DNA of 64,000 bases. Origin: Melampsora larici-populina 98AG31 (Eukaryota > Basidiomycota > Pucciniomycetes > Pucciniales > Melampsoraceae). The stretch lies in assembly GCF_000204055.1 (NCBI RefSeq), contig NW_006768783.1:558720-622719 (forward strand), written 5' to 3'. Shown here piece by piece: positions 37,200-48,884 of this stretch. The notes under the pieces were generated by a model that saw only the letters and a list, made by a program, of their open reading frames with translations, was not told the DNA's origin and searched no databases. The first letter of the stretch is position 1; every line of letters starts with the position of its first letter. A program made the position numbers and the translations under genes.

Positions 37200-40100
37200 A
37201 TGAATGCCGTCAGGGAATCGACACGCCCTTTGGTTCTGAGTGCCATCAACCCATCTCGTGGAGCTCTTTGTCTAAGTGCCTCGGTTGCGTCTGAGGATTC
37301 TTGTCTCGTAAGTCTCTATCCTATCTATTCTCTCGATCACACAAAAACAATGACTTATTGACTTTCAACTATTTCTCGTGTTGGTAGATAGATTTACGCT
37401 TCTGGGATCAATGTCAATGTTTTTGATGTACCCTCCTTCAACTTACGACAAGTGATCGATTTATCTGCTCATCTACCTCAATCATGGTTGCCTTCACTCC
37501 ATGGGGTTGAGGCGGTTTGTGCTACAGAAAACAAGGTCAGTTAATCACAAACTCCTTGGTAGTATCTGTCATCCACTGTCCTAACCGGAATTGCTTTTTG
37601 TAGCTTGCAGTTGCCTCTGGTCCCTATGTGGTCGTCTTTTCAAAATCCAAGTCACGACCTTCTAGAGCACTTTGGAACTTGCATTCTTCTTTCACGTCCG
37701 GTGGCAAACGAATTACTTCCATCATCTTGAAAGGAAACGATTGTTTACTGATCGCCGAAGACGGTGTATCTCTGTACGAAGCTCTCGAACCAGTTGGCGA
37801 GGACGGCTTCGTGACCATACCACGCTGGGTCGGCAGATGGTCAACTCAGTGAGACGCACGCCAATTGTTGGCCTCACTGCGCTTTCGGTTGTGCTGACTG
37901 AATGATCCCCACTAACCTACAATCTATCTTTTAGCACCGAATCATGCACCAATGCTGATTTTTTTCGATCGAGCGACGGCCGCTGCCATATCGCTAGCTA
38001 CGTTGCAGTGGGTTTTCGATTTCAAGAGTTGATTAGTGTCTCAGAACGCTCATAACATTTATCAGGATCGTCCGATCCTTCATTTTTATAGCTCTCGAAC
38101 CTCAAACCACCTTGCAGAAAATTACGAAATGTCATACCGGAGATTATCATTATCGTCCGCTATACGTTCGATCAGCTTCGGTCAATTTTCAACTCTGGGG
38201 TTCGAAGAGACGTACAAAACCCTATTTGTCTCTCTTTACAGTCGATTTTCTGGGGTACACACGCACTTCTACAACCTTGAAGTCGTACCCGATGATGAAG
38301 CCCCATCAAATCTTACAACCCAGGGCAATCTTCAGCCCGAACTGACTGTTCTCCACCCGTCTCACCAAGGGGTAATCAATTGTCCTGCTTCTAGGTCACA
38401 CAGGGTCATTCAGACATTCTATCTAGATTCAAAGCACATCCCTACCCTCCCTAACCAGGAGAAACTCTTTTCACGATGCTCAATACTTTCCATCTTGTCC
38501 AACGGATACATACATATGTCACGGGAGCCTTCGTTGATTCGACCTTCGAGTTCTTGCAGTGAATTGTATCAACTGCCTTCGGAGATGGTTCGATTATTAG
38601 CTGACCCTAATGTGATGATTCAAGGAACTACTAGGACCAAGAATGTAGATCAAGTTCATACAGTCACCTTTTTCATTATCTTTGCTCGCTCAGCCTCCTC
38701 GGCTGGTCAACTTTGCTGGCACGAGATCCCCCTTGGAATATTCACATCCGGACTTCTGTGTTGCGACACGGTGCCGATCGATAGCGCGTTGGCGCAAGAA
38801 ATACCACATGGTTTATCGATCATTCCAGCGAGCGATGGAGCAAGCGACACATTGGTTGCGACTTCCCCCAAAACCGTTTCAAACCCGGTTACATTCAACT
38901 GGTGGAAACTCCAATATCGAAACAACGGACCGGTCATGCATTCATTATCTGACATATCATTCGATATCTGCAACTTACGATTAGACGTGCCCGTCAATGA
39001 CGCCCTCGCGTCTAACGGCCTTTACGTTCCAAGGATAGCCGATGACGTGATTTGTAGTGTTGGATTCTCCACTCAATGGTGGATTCAGCTTTCATCAAGC
39101 CAAGCGCAGACTGAGGCGCCTTTGCGGGTTCGACTGATTGCTCCCAAGAGTTCGTCACCCGCGCCAGTTGTTTCCGAGTTCGCACTGACTGGACTTCAGC
39201 CTGATGAGCGAGTTGAGAGATACGCAAGTGCTATCAAGGCGACCTCTACGAGAGACAGCACTACTCATTGGTTTCTTGAAAGCCTCACTTCACTTAATCG
39301 CTTGCTTGTATGGGAGCTGCCTGCGCTTTCGGCGAACACTGAACCTGCATACCATGAGCCGAAATTCGCACTAACACTTCCGAGTCTGATCGCCGATCTT
39401 GAAAGTCGAATTAGGATATCCTCTCTAACGAGTAATTCCTATAGATCAGTTTTAGCTGCCGGTAACGATGGAAATGTGCTTCAGTTTAAGCAATCTTATG
39501 ATAGAAGTGGTGATTCAGACCACAGTACGAGTGACAAGAAGGAATGGACGAGATTGGTCTCCGTAAGACACATTTTAGGGTCCAGCGCAGACACCTGCAC
39601 TTTACTCAACTTTGAAACAAAGTCGTCATTTGTAGCACTACGTATGTTTGATATTGTACTCAAGGTAGCTGATTTTAATCAAACTGATTACGTTGGTACC
39701 TTTCCTTCTAGTATACTTTATCTCTTCCCCATCCACTCGAAAGTATCTTAAACTTATACTCATTGACTTGCGATTAAGATCTTTTGGATCGGGTATTGTC
39801 TGCGCGGAAGAAATGTCTATCGATCTTGAGGATGATCAATCTGCTGATACATACCTTAAGTGGTCGGCGGATACTATCAAGCCGGATTCTGAGAAGTGGG
39901 ACTCTAAACCCCCGTCATTGGCTGTTGCCTATGGTGGGTTTATCAAAGTCTATAGCTGTGGTGCAGATGGCTGGTGGAAGGGTACTGCCGATGTCCGTCC
40001 TAAGTCAGTCATCTCAATCCATTGGATACATATGGTCATTTGTCTTACTTTCTAGAGGTCTCCAATTGTAGTGATGGCTCTGCTCATGTAGTATCGTGGG

Positions 40101-42195
40101 TCACAGTAAATGAACAGAGAAGCTTGATCTACAAAGTACATGGTCACTTATACGTCTCTTCAGGTATTTCAGACACTAGGCATCCACAGATGCCCTGTTG
40201 GCATCCTATCCGATTGAAGAACCACCTTGACTTTGGTACGCAAACCTCAATTCGTGTGATGTGTTTCATGAGATTAATAAACGTATTTATCTACATGCAG
40301 GAGATTTTGAAAGTGTTTCCCAGGTTATCAATGCATTGGCCACTGCACTCGATGGCCACCCACAAGCTCTCAGTCTTGTCAATAGCCCAAATCTTCCTTC
40401 CACTCGCGACATTAATCTGATAACCGATGGATCTCCAAAAAAAGATTCCATGGTGTCGCTTGGTATGCCAGGGAGTACCATTTCGCAACAATCCCTTGAC
40501 ATTATCGTTAGATCAGCTAGTGAAAGTCGAATACCAAGTTTGACCCCGGAGGAGCAGAAAACTCTAGCAGATTTGACTCTGCAGCTCTTCACTGTACGTC
40601 GCTCTTTGATACGTGTCACTGTCGCGGATTGGCTGGCTCCAATGTCAATTGATCGTAACTGATGTTGTCAATCATCACTCAAAAATCCACATGCCCTTCG
40701 GCTAGATCCAAACGTCTTTCAGTGGAATAGACGAATTAGGATGTCGATACTTATTCTCGCTGGTTCAACATTTGTCTAGATCCAATCAATCTCAAACAGA
40801 TGTGGGATATGGGGAGTCCCAAGATCCCGGTATTTTGCTGGCTTATCATTCTTCTTGTCAAGCTTTACTAGCGACACAGGTAATCGACAATGTTGCTAAG
40901 TATGCTTTACTTTCACATCCACCGGTCAAGTGTACATTAAATTGGAAGCTTGCTTGCAAAGTGGGAGTTTTTCTCTGGTTGAAGCCACAAGAAACCCTCC
41001 TTTCAACTCTAGAGCTCGTAGCCCAGCAAGAGTATCAAAGCATATCTGAAAGCTCACAAATCAATGCAACACGTGAGGTGAATCGAGATCCAGCTGCGTG
41101 TAGTGTGTTTTATATGGCACTACGAAAGAAGCGATTACTCTTAGGACTTTGGCGAGTTGCCTATGGTCATCCTGATCGACCTCATATGCTCAAGTTTCTA
41201 GCAAATGATTTTGATGAACCAAGGTGGAAGACTGCAGCTCAAAAGAACGCTTTCGCATTGATTAGTCGACAGCGGTTTAGTACGTTCAAGCAATATAAAA
41301 TGTGATCGGTCTAATGAATAACAACTGATGTCTTGTATCTTAATCCTCCATTGTACCACAAGGCTTTGCTGCATCATTCTTTCTATTGGCAGATCGTTTA
41401 CAAGACGCTGTGAATGTATGTGTTCGCCAACTTGCTGATTGGTCCCTAGGGATCGCGATCGCACGAGCATATGAAGGCGATAATGGGCCTGTGCTTCGGT
41501 CCCTCCTTCGAGAGACGGTGATACCCCAAGGCTTTTTGGATGGAAATCGATGGATATTGAGTTGGGCGTTTGACATGTTGGGGGAAAAAGACCTTGCCTC
41601 TCGGGTACTTGTGGTTGGTCATCTTAGTTCTCTGTCTCATGATTGATATTCGATGAGCTGATCATCCTTCCTCCAGTCACCCCTTGAAGATATTGCCAAA
41701 GCAGAGGTTCTCAAGCCTATCTCGACTGAGTTGATACATGAACAACCAGGACCTTTAAGTATCGCTCTAGTGGTGATCTTTAACACGATTCGGAATCAAG
41801 ATCAAGTTCCTTCTACAAATTCTATAAAAGAAAATGAATTGGCCATGTTGACTATCAAACGGCTCTTGGAAGCAGGTCAGTTACGAGACTGGGTGAATAT
41901 ATATGGAATCAGCTCACAGAGATTATTGATTAATACAGGTTGTGACCAACTGGCGTACTGCGTGGCAAGGACCTGGCGATTCCAGTCTCGGCGAGGAATA
42001 ACTCCACAAATTAATTCTGACAACGTACTTGATGGCACTACCACTTCGAAATTTGAAAGGCCGCCATCAGGAGATACAGTACAGAGCACTTTTACCATTG
42101 ATCAGGACACAAAGCCAACAATTCTCGAAAATCCTCCTAAAACTCGTGTATTGAAACAAGTGGTAGTACCTGAGTTTGATTTATCGAATTTCTGA
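37200..42195 (+). CDS. RAV1: RAVE complex subunit Rav1 (V-ATPase assembly)
   Basis: This large multi-exon gene was identified from its Rav1p C-terminal domain (about 39780-41690): MALRKKRLLLGLWRVA, LKFLANDFDEPRWKTAAQKN, NAFALISRQRF, DAVNVCVRQLADWSLGIAIA, RAYEGDNGPVLRSLL and NRWILSWAFDMLGEKDLA. All fit the RAVE/rabconnectin-3 family. The N-terminal part (37200-37307, 37392-37535, 37604-37848) contains beta-propeller-like segments (IYASGINVNVFDVPS, LAVASGPYVVVFSKS). The largest open exon runs about 38060-39645 and the protein ends at 42193-42195 (PEFDLSNF). RAVE binds free V1 and promotes reassembly of the vacuolar H+-ATPase. Several splice joins (near 37848-38060, 39645-39780 and 40000-40060) could not be fixed by frame alone, so exact protein length is open. 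The start at 37200 (MNAVREST) is the best in-frame ATG but not certain. Confidence 0.85.
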
Positions 42196-43655
42196 TCCGA
42201 AGTGATTCTCGAACAACTGTAAAACTCGAAATCAAATTATTAGAGTGATGTGTACTGGTATTTATAAGTGTTGAATGCTCATAGTTTGATTGAAGAAATG
42301 GTCGAAATTCAGTGCTCTATGAAAGGGGCCTGTTAGCTTTGACTATACGATTTCTTTGACTTTTCAAGAAGAATAACTTGAAGGTCTTGATGAGGATCAG
42401 AGTGTCCGCCGTTCGAGTAATCTTTTTTGATCACTTACGGATCCTTGAATCATAGTTTTCATCTAGTTGAACCTTTCAAAATCCCTTCATCTTCTGAAAA
42501 CTGGTTGAAGATCAACTCAGTATGTATTGTGATTGACACTGCAGGGGGTACATGTAGGTTCAATTTATAATTTGAATCTTGAGGGCTTGAATCTGATCAG
42601 GATCATTTCTGGAAGAATGTTCTTGAAGAAGGATGAATACAAAATTATCGAAAGTTTTACCAGAAGTGATTTAGCAAGTTTTGCATATAATTTAGTTTAC
42701 AAGACCTGCTGAGCATCCAGTTCACTCATTACATAGAAGCCAGTAAGGCTCCTGCAGAGTACTACGGTGAAACTAACATGGGAAATTCTTGAATATGAGG
42801 ACAAAATTGAGACATTTGTAGTTCCTTCAACCAACTGTATCCTTCCGCGCTTTGGCCAAAGTGACATCTAATCAAGTTCGCTTTGAAGAAAGAGAAATGC
42901 TTCAGACCCAGTACCAGCTTCTGACAATCTGAGTTTTCTTCATGTCATCTGAGATGACACTCGGGACTGGGCTGCGTGTGCAAACTTGTAGAAGAGTCCA
43001 TCTCATGATTGATAAGGATGTACTGAGATAAGCTATTGACCATGTACAATCAAATGGCCTTATACTTGGTCGACAAGCTAAACGCAATTGCGACTTCTTC
43101 TCTGCGCTCGACTCGTCATACTATGGAGTTAGCTTTACATTTCATCATGCTTCAAGTTCACGCAAGATAAGCTTCGGCATCCTGGGGCCTACATTACTTA
43201 GCCGCGGTTTCTTACCTGGTACGTGTTTCTGGACTCGGGAGCTCAGACATTTGATGTCGGCCGACGGACGACCACCAAATTCAATTCATGATGTTGATAC
43301 TTCAACTCGAACTTGCACAAAGAATTATTAAGTGAATCTCCTGCTGACTTCATCCAGGCTTCACTAGCATCTTTCATCTGCATTCAAAGATCGTTAGTTG
43401 TCTCAATCTTCTCTACCCCGCTCCGCAAAGCTTATCCTGGTACCAAAGCGCTTGAATAAGATCAGATCATATTTGTCCATTTATATCTGCCGCATTTTCT
43501 TACCTCTGTTAATCTCGCCATCAGACTTCAACAAAATCAAAGGTTAGGTTGGAGCTCAATTTCATTTTGAAAGATTCTGATAGATAATAAATAGTGAAGA
43601 ACTTCAACTTTGTATCAAAATTTCCAAAATATATACGTCAACTTGATACGTCGGT
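42196..43655. other. Intergenic region between RAV1 and second permease
   Basis: Nothing coding is supported. The small minus-strand frame at 42902-43087 has no domain. Confidence 0.5.
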
Positions 43656-46600
43656 ATGGAAAAAAAGGAAGCTCGGATTTTCGAACATAATCCTCCAGGG
43701 GGGTGTCAGAATCATGAACAAGAGGATGATGCTAATCAGTTACGTCGAGGAATGAAAAGTCGGCACATACAAGTTGAGTGTTCATTGTGCTAAGTTCCAT
43801 GATTTTCAGCATCATATGATTATAGCTTGGCAAAAGATGCAAACGATAATAAAGATATTTCCAACCACGTTTCTACTATCACCGAAAGGTTACTCCTTAT
43901 ATGTATAAAGCATGAAGATCCTAACAAATGAATTTTTGCGGCCTATGATGGAAAATCTCGATTTGATGGTTGATTAGATGATATCCATAGGAAGCGTGGT
44001 AGGTATGGGGCTTTTCTTAAGTACTGCAAATTCCTTACGAGAAAGCGGACCTCTCGGATTATTATTGAGCTATGCAGTGATGGGAACAAGTTGAGTTCTA
44101 GCTTCATGGAACTTTCTGAACTTCATGTGTCAAATTTGGCTAAGGTTAGAAGAGAGTCATTGAGCGTAAAACCAAGTCTTGAAACTAAAGCACATGTTTG
44201 AACTCCAATACCTAATCGCCTTAGTGGTCTTTGGAGTCATGGATTCTCTAGGGGAGATGGGTGAGTTGACGAGTTTTATTAATTGATCCACGAGCCTTGG
44301 AAAGACCTTTTTGGATCTAACAAATCTATTTGAAATTCAGTTTCTCATCTTCCCATAGCGGGAGGACACATCACACTGGCAAAACGGTTCGTGAACCCAT
44401 CTCTATCATTTGCAGTGAGTCAAAGATATGTTCTGCTATTAAGCTTCAACATCATATATGACCTTCAAATATTGCTTCTTTCCATTATATGACTTGATTG
44501 ACCATTCGAATCATATATGTATATACTGATTTGTTTGCGCGATACTGTATGGATGTCTGTAGTTGGGCTGGAATTTTTGGTACACGTTGGTAGTTTTTCA
44601 AAGCATGACAGATCCCTGATTATAATTGAAGGTCTCTATTAATCCCCTTTAACATCCAGTTGGTCATTTGGTTCGTCTGATACGTACTTCTTTGCTGAGT
44701 GTACCTTCTTCAAAGTGGAGCTATGTGTTGATTTCAGCTTTCGTGTGATGCATCTGAACAGCGTTGGCAGCGGAACTGGCCGCCGCAGGGATTTTGATCA
44801 ACTATTGGATTACATCTGTCAATAATGCAGTATGGATCCTTGTGATACTAGCAGCTGTCACTTGCATAAATTTTGCTCCATCAAAGGTTTATGGGTACGC
44901 TTTCAATGTTTCTAGATTCATCTTGAACACAGAAGCTGAGAAATGATGTACTTTTCCTCAGCGAGTTTGAGTTTTGGTACGCTCCGCATCTATCGTACAC
45001 TATCAACTCTTCTTGGTTTGGCCAAATTCAATTCGCTGAGAGATGATATTTTCAGGTTTGCGTCTATCAAAGTGGTTACAATAATCACATTGATCATTAT
45101 AGGAATTGTGATAGGTCAGCACATATTGGTGAGGAGATGCACTTCCACGAGACTGAATGTTTGAATTATCCAATCTTTGTAGATTTAGGAGGTGGGCCCA
45201 CTCATCACAAAATCGGTTTTCGATTTTGGAAAAATCCCGGTCCATTCGTACAGTTTCTTGATATATCAGGAGTCAAGGGTCGTTTCTTGGGCTTCTGGTG
45301 AAAGGATTTGAATAACTTCCTTAACTCATCTGCAATTTCACTGACGAGCCTGTTCGTCTTTGTACCAATATTTGTTTGAATCAGGCAAGCCTTGATTCAA
45401 GCAGGGTTCTCTTGTGTAGGTACAGAGATCACTGCAATGACAGCAGGAGAAGCTAAGAACCCAAGAAAAACTCTACCATCCGCTATACGTAAAGTAGCTG
45501 TGAGGATTTGGTTATTTTACATCTTGGGAACATTTGTTATTGGACTTGTTGTCTCAAGCGATGATCCTCGACTTAATCTTAATTCACATAACGCTGCTAG
45601 TTCACCTTTTGTGATTGCCATACAAGATTCTGGAATAAAGGTACTGCCGTCGTGAGTTTGATGTCTACCTATGTAGATGTTTCAACAGGTCGTCTTCAAC
45701 CAACTAAAGATAGGATTTGTTTTCTGACATCAATTTGATTACTTGATTCTTGCATGGCAGGATCATCAATGCTGCACTTTTGACTGCAGCATGCTCGGCT
45801 GCTTCAAGTGACATGTATACTACTTCTCGCACATTGCATGGCCTAGCTCTAGCAGAGAACGCGCCTGCTGCCCTTAAGCAACTGAATTCTCAGGGAATTC
45901 CTTGGCTCTGCGTTCTGATATCTTCAGCCATGGGACTCTTGAGCTTGATGTCAGTAGGAGGTGGAGGTATTGGGCAACTCTTCACTTGGCTAGCTAGTGA
46001 GTTTCTCATCAACTTTTTCACCCAATTCAAGTACACGACATTGAAATATGATCATACCTCCTCTCGACGTCTTTCTACATCAGCTATGGTATCTGTAACT
46101 GGACTACAAACCTGGGTTGGAATCTTGATTACATATCTGAGGTGGGATTTGGGGGTCAGAGCGCAATCCATCGATCGCTCAATATTTCCTTATCAATCTC
46201 GTCTGGTAAGTTCATCCTATCTGTTCTTTCTCTACCTCTTTGGTTTCTTTAGGAGCCCACCCCCTGATACAACAGATTAAATTCTTTTGATTCTTCAGCG
46301 TCGATGGGGTGCATATTACGTATTAACTTTATGCATAATGATTTTGATATCTAATCCTTTTACCGCATTTGTGTGTTCACGTCTCTTCTAATAATCTTCA
46401 AACAACACTTTCTAATATCTCTTTACCCAATGTTTTATCAATTCTCAGATCAAAGGACAATGGTCAACAGCCACTCTTGTTACTGGGTAAGCACCTTCTG
46501 GTTTTCCACATATCTGTCTATCCTTTGAGAATCATTTGAAATATAACAAAAAAACAAACTGCTTCCATTCTTGGAATATCTCACAAACTATAGATACTTG

Positions 46601-46814
46601 CCTATAGTCATGTTTTTCACCCTATATTCAAGTAACAAATTATTTAAACAAACAAAAGGTCAAAGTATTCAATTAGTAAAACCAGCAGATATGGTAAGCA
46701 TGGCTTTTTTTACTCATACATATAATTTTTCAACTTGAATTCCTCATCTTGTATATTTTGTCCCAGGACTTTGAGACAGGTGTAAGGGAAAGTTTAAGAG
46801 ATTTAGATGATTAG
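43656..46814 (+). CDS. Amino-acid permease, AAT/YAT family (copy 2)
   Basis: This is a paralogue of the gene at 33149 with the same exon pattern. The first exon begins at 43656 (MEKKEARIFEH) and ends after LRRGMKSRHIQ at a GTTGAG donor. The next exon begins ISIGSVVGMGLFLSTANSL. The exon encoding WSFG is again a micro-exon with the same phase (near 44661). Later exons carry LAAELAAAGILINYW, FASIKVVTIITLIIIG, VGTEITAMTAGEAKNPRKTL and the region AACSAASSDMYTTSRTLHGL. The tail differs from copy 1: it ends DFETGVRESLRDLDD with the stop at 46812-46814. Predicted role is proton-coupled amino-acid uptake at the plasma membrane; substrate is unknown. Copy 1 and copy 2 lie 7.5 kb apart with RAV1 between them, all on the same strand. 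Confidence 0.87.
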
Positions 46815-47750
46815 CACAGAATCCCTGAATCTATCAGATGAAAACTATATGTTTTGAAATGTTTTTAGATATTATTGGTCATATGTTTGTATAACGATGA
46901 ATTGCATACTACAGGAACCATTTGATGTGGGGCTAGTCTCAAAATAAGAAGTGAGACACTCTCTTGAAACATCACTTGATTTTGATGACCAACTTGACTG
47001 CTGTGCCCTACAAACATCTTGCATGAGTAAGCCAAGAGCTGCCAAGAGTCCGCTGAGTCTATCACTTCATCTTAGAGTCAATTTCCTGGCTCCACTTTTT
47101 TGCATAGCATGTATATCCCACTCATTCTGACCTAGATAGCATGACTGAGGATACCTTCAAGGTAGACATAAATCTGAAGCCCAGCAAGTAATGGCCATTG
47201 GATAGCTATCAGAAAGCTGACTTCTTCAAAGTAGCCACATTTAGACAGATCTTGATCATGAAAAGAGGGTGAAAGACACTACCAATACCATCTCAGACAA
47301 GAGCTGTCACAAAGCCGCTTTGGACAAAGCATCCACCTAACAAGTCTAAGCTTGTATTTATAACTTTCAGACTCTTGACCTCATGAATTTAACTGAAGGT
47401 ACCTTCAAACATGTGGTTCACAAAGCTGCCATGTTGTAAACTTATCAGTAGACTTTGATCTTCTTTATGCCAAAACCAATATTCAAACCATCTTACTTGA
47501 TGGTTAGCGCAAATGCTCAACCAATGGCATCTATACAAGCTGTTCTTCACTTGCACTTGATTCACACTGTGCAACTTTTGGATCTCCCCAATCTCCATTG
47601 AGATGTCACATATTGGAGAGGTGTTGTAACATTGAAGGAACTACTGTTGAGAGACACGAAGACACTTGGCTTCCATGAAATCAGAACTGGGGTACCAGAC
47701 TCATCATCTGTCAACCAGTTTCAATCCAAATTTCACCAGAAACAAATAAT
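46815..47750. other. Intergenic region downstream of second permease
   Basis: No gene is recognised. Short frames on both strands (for example 46865-47065 and 47389-47598) lack domains. Confidence 0.5.
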
Positions 47751-47930
47751 CAATAAGGGGGCTCAGGTCAAGATTTTTGTGGCCTTGTCCTACAAAATTG
47801 GGGAAAGTTTTTCACAGTACCAGACTGTAAAAAGGTTTCCCAATTTGTAAACAAATTGTGTTGCTGGGCAGCAAATTTACACAAATTTGCTACTCAAAAG
47901 AATTTGGGAAAGTTTTTTATGGTCAAAGTA

Positions 47931-48584
47931 CAGCCTGATGCATAATTGTTGACTTTGGAAAACAAAACCTCGAGTTTCCAAAAAAAAACCCTTGAGTTTT
48001 TTCAAAAATTGCTGAGTTTTTTTTGAAAAGCTGCTGAGTTTTCAAAAAAAAATCATACAGAAAGGGGTTTGACATCTCAGTAGAGATATTGGTAGCCTAA
48101 TACCCAGAGAGCTTGCTCAATTGATCCACCAATTGTTCAATATTGAAACTTCCCTTCATGACCATCCAATCATCACCACCTCAACATGTCATACAAACGT
48201 GTGAACAATGGTAAATTTTATCAACCACATGTCAAGACACTTGAAGGCCGAACACCTGATCAAATCCGTCAAATGAGTGGCCTCAACATGTCGGACTCAT
48301 CGTGTTCAAGACAGCTATATAGAGCCACCAATGCCGTCATTCTGCTTGCTGAAAGCTACAAAACTCTTGGTGCACCTCCTCCTCTGGAGCCTGGTGAGCG
48401 GGAGATCCTCAGGGCTGCAGTAGAAGATGACCCGACTCTCTGTGAAGACGAGATGGTCTGTGACCACCCCTTTCCGTATGATCTTTTTTGAAAACTCAGC
48501 AGCTTTTCAAAAAAATACGCCAGGTTTTTTTTTTGAAAACTCGAGGTTTTTGTTTTCCAAAGTCAACAATTATGCATCAGGCTG
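47931..48584. mobile_element. 654-bp MITE with long terminal inverted repeats and TA target duplication
   Basis: The left end CAGCCTGATGCATAATTGTT (from 47931) is matched in reverse complement by the right end finishing at 48584. Pairing continues through CGAGTTT and further through GAAAAGCTGCTGAGTTTTCA, so the TIRs reach about 110-125 bp (47931-48055 and 48477-48584). Both sides are flanked by TA, giving TA-CAG..CTG-TA, the usual style of Tc1/mariner-type elements. No transposase is encoded; it holds only the 101-codon ORF listed separately. Confidence 0.8.
48186..48491 (+). CDS. Small ORF carried inside the MITE
   Basis: This is an intact 101-codon frame from ATG 48186 (MSYKRVNNGKFYQ) to the TGA at 48489-48491, which lies in the right inverted repeat. 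The amino-acid composition looks protein-like (LEGRTPDQIRQMSGLN, LLAESYKTLG, DDPTLCEDEMVCDHPF) rather than low complexity. I do not recognise the family. It may be a captured fragment of a host or transposon gene, or a chance frame. No catalytic residues or signal peptide are seen. Confidence 0.4.
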   Translation: MSYKRVNNGKFYQPHVKTLEGRTPDQIRQMSGLNMSDSSCSRQLYRATNAVILLAESYKTLGAPPPLEPGEREILRAAVEDDPTLCEDEMVCDHPFPYDLF

Positions 48585-48620
48585 TAATAAAATAACTTGA
48601 CCTGAGCCCCCCTATTGGTG

Positions 48621-48884
48621 AATTCACATGCTGTAAATGATCACATACTAATGATGTTGGATATCCGTTTTAGATCAGCAAACCTCCAACTAAGGGTTAC
48701 ACAAAAAAATCGTCTATCTTCCAAATGTGTTTAGCTGTTTCCATCATTAATAGACATACGCCTGCTCGTCATATGGGTAAAACAATTCTTGCGAACACTT
48801 TTTTCACCATCTGCTCTTTTCTCTTGCCGTTGAGTATGCTTCTTGTATACCTCAACCTGAGCTCGGTGATAGCGATCTCTGATC
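48621..48884. other. Short spacer before the 3' end of the minus-strand gene
   Basis: No coding or repeat feature seen. Confidence 0.4.

Larger units (their letters stand above)
47751..48620. mobile_element. Outer inverted-repeat element interrupted by another MITE
   Basis: GGGGGCTCAGGTCAAG at about 47757-47772 is matched in reverse complement at 48596-48611, with extended imperfect pairing outward (CAATAAGG versus CCAATAGG). Without the inner insertion the element is about 215 bp, the size of a MITE. It also contains internal hairpins such as AGCAAATTT-ACAC-AAATTTGCT near 47870-47891. Confidence 0.65.

Noticed and set aside
36997..37201. Frame MSSDRQLDLALD as first RAV1 exon
   Set aside because: No join to the 37200 frame with acceptable splice sites was found.
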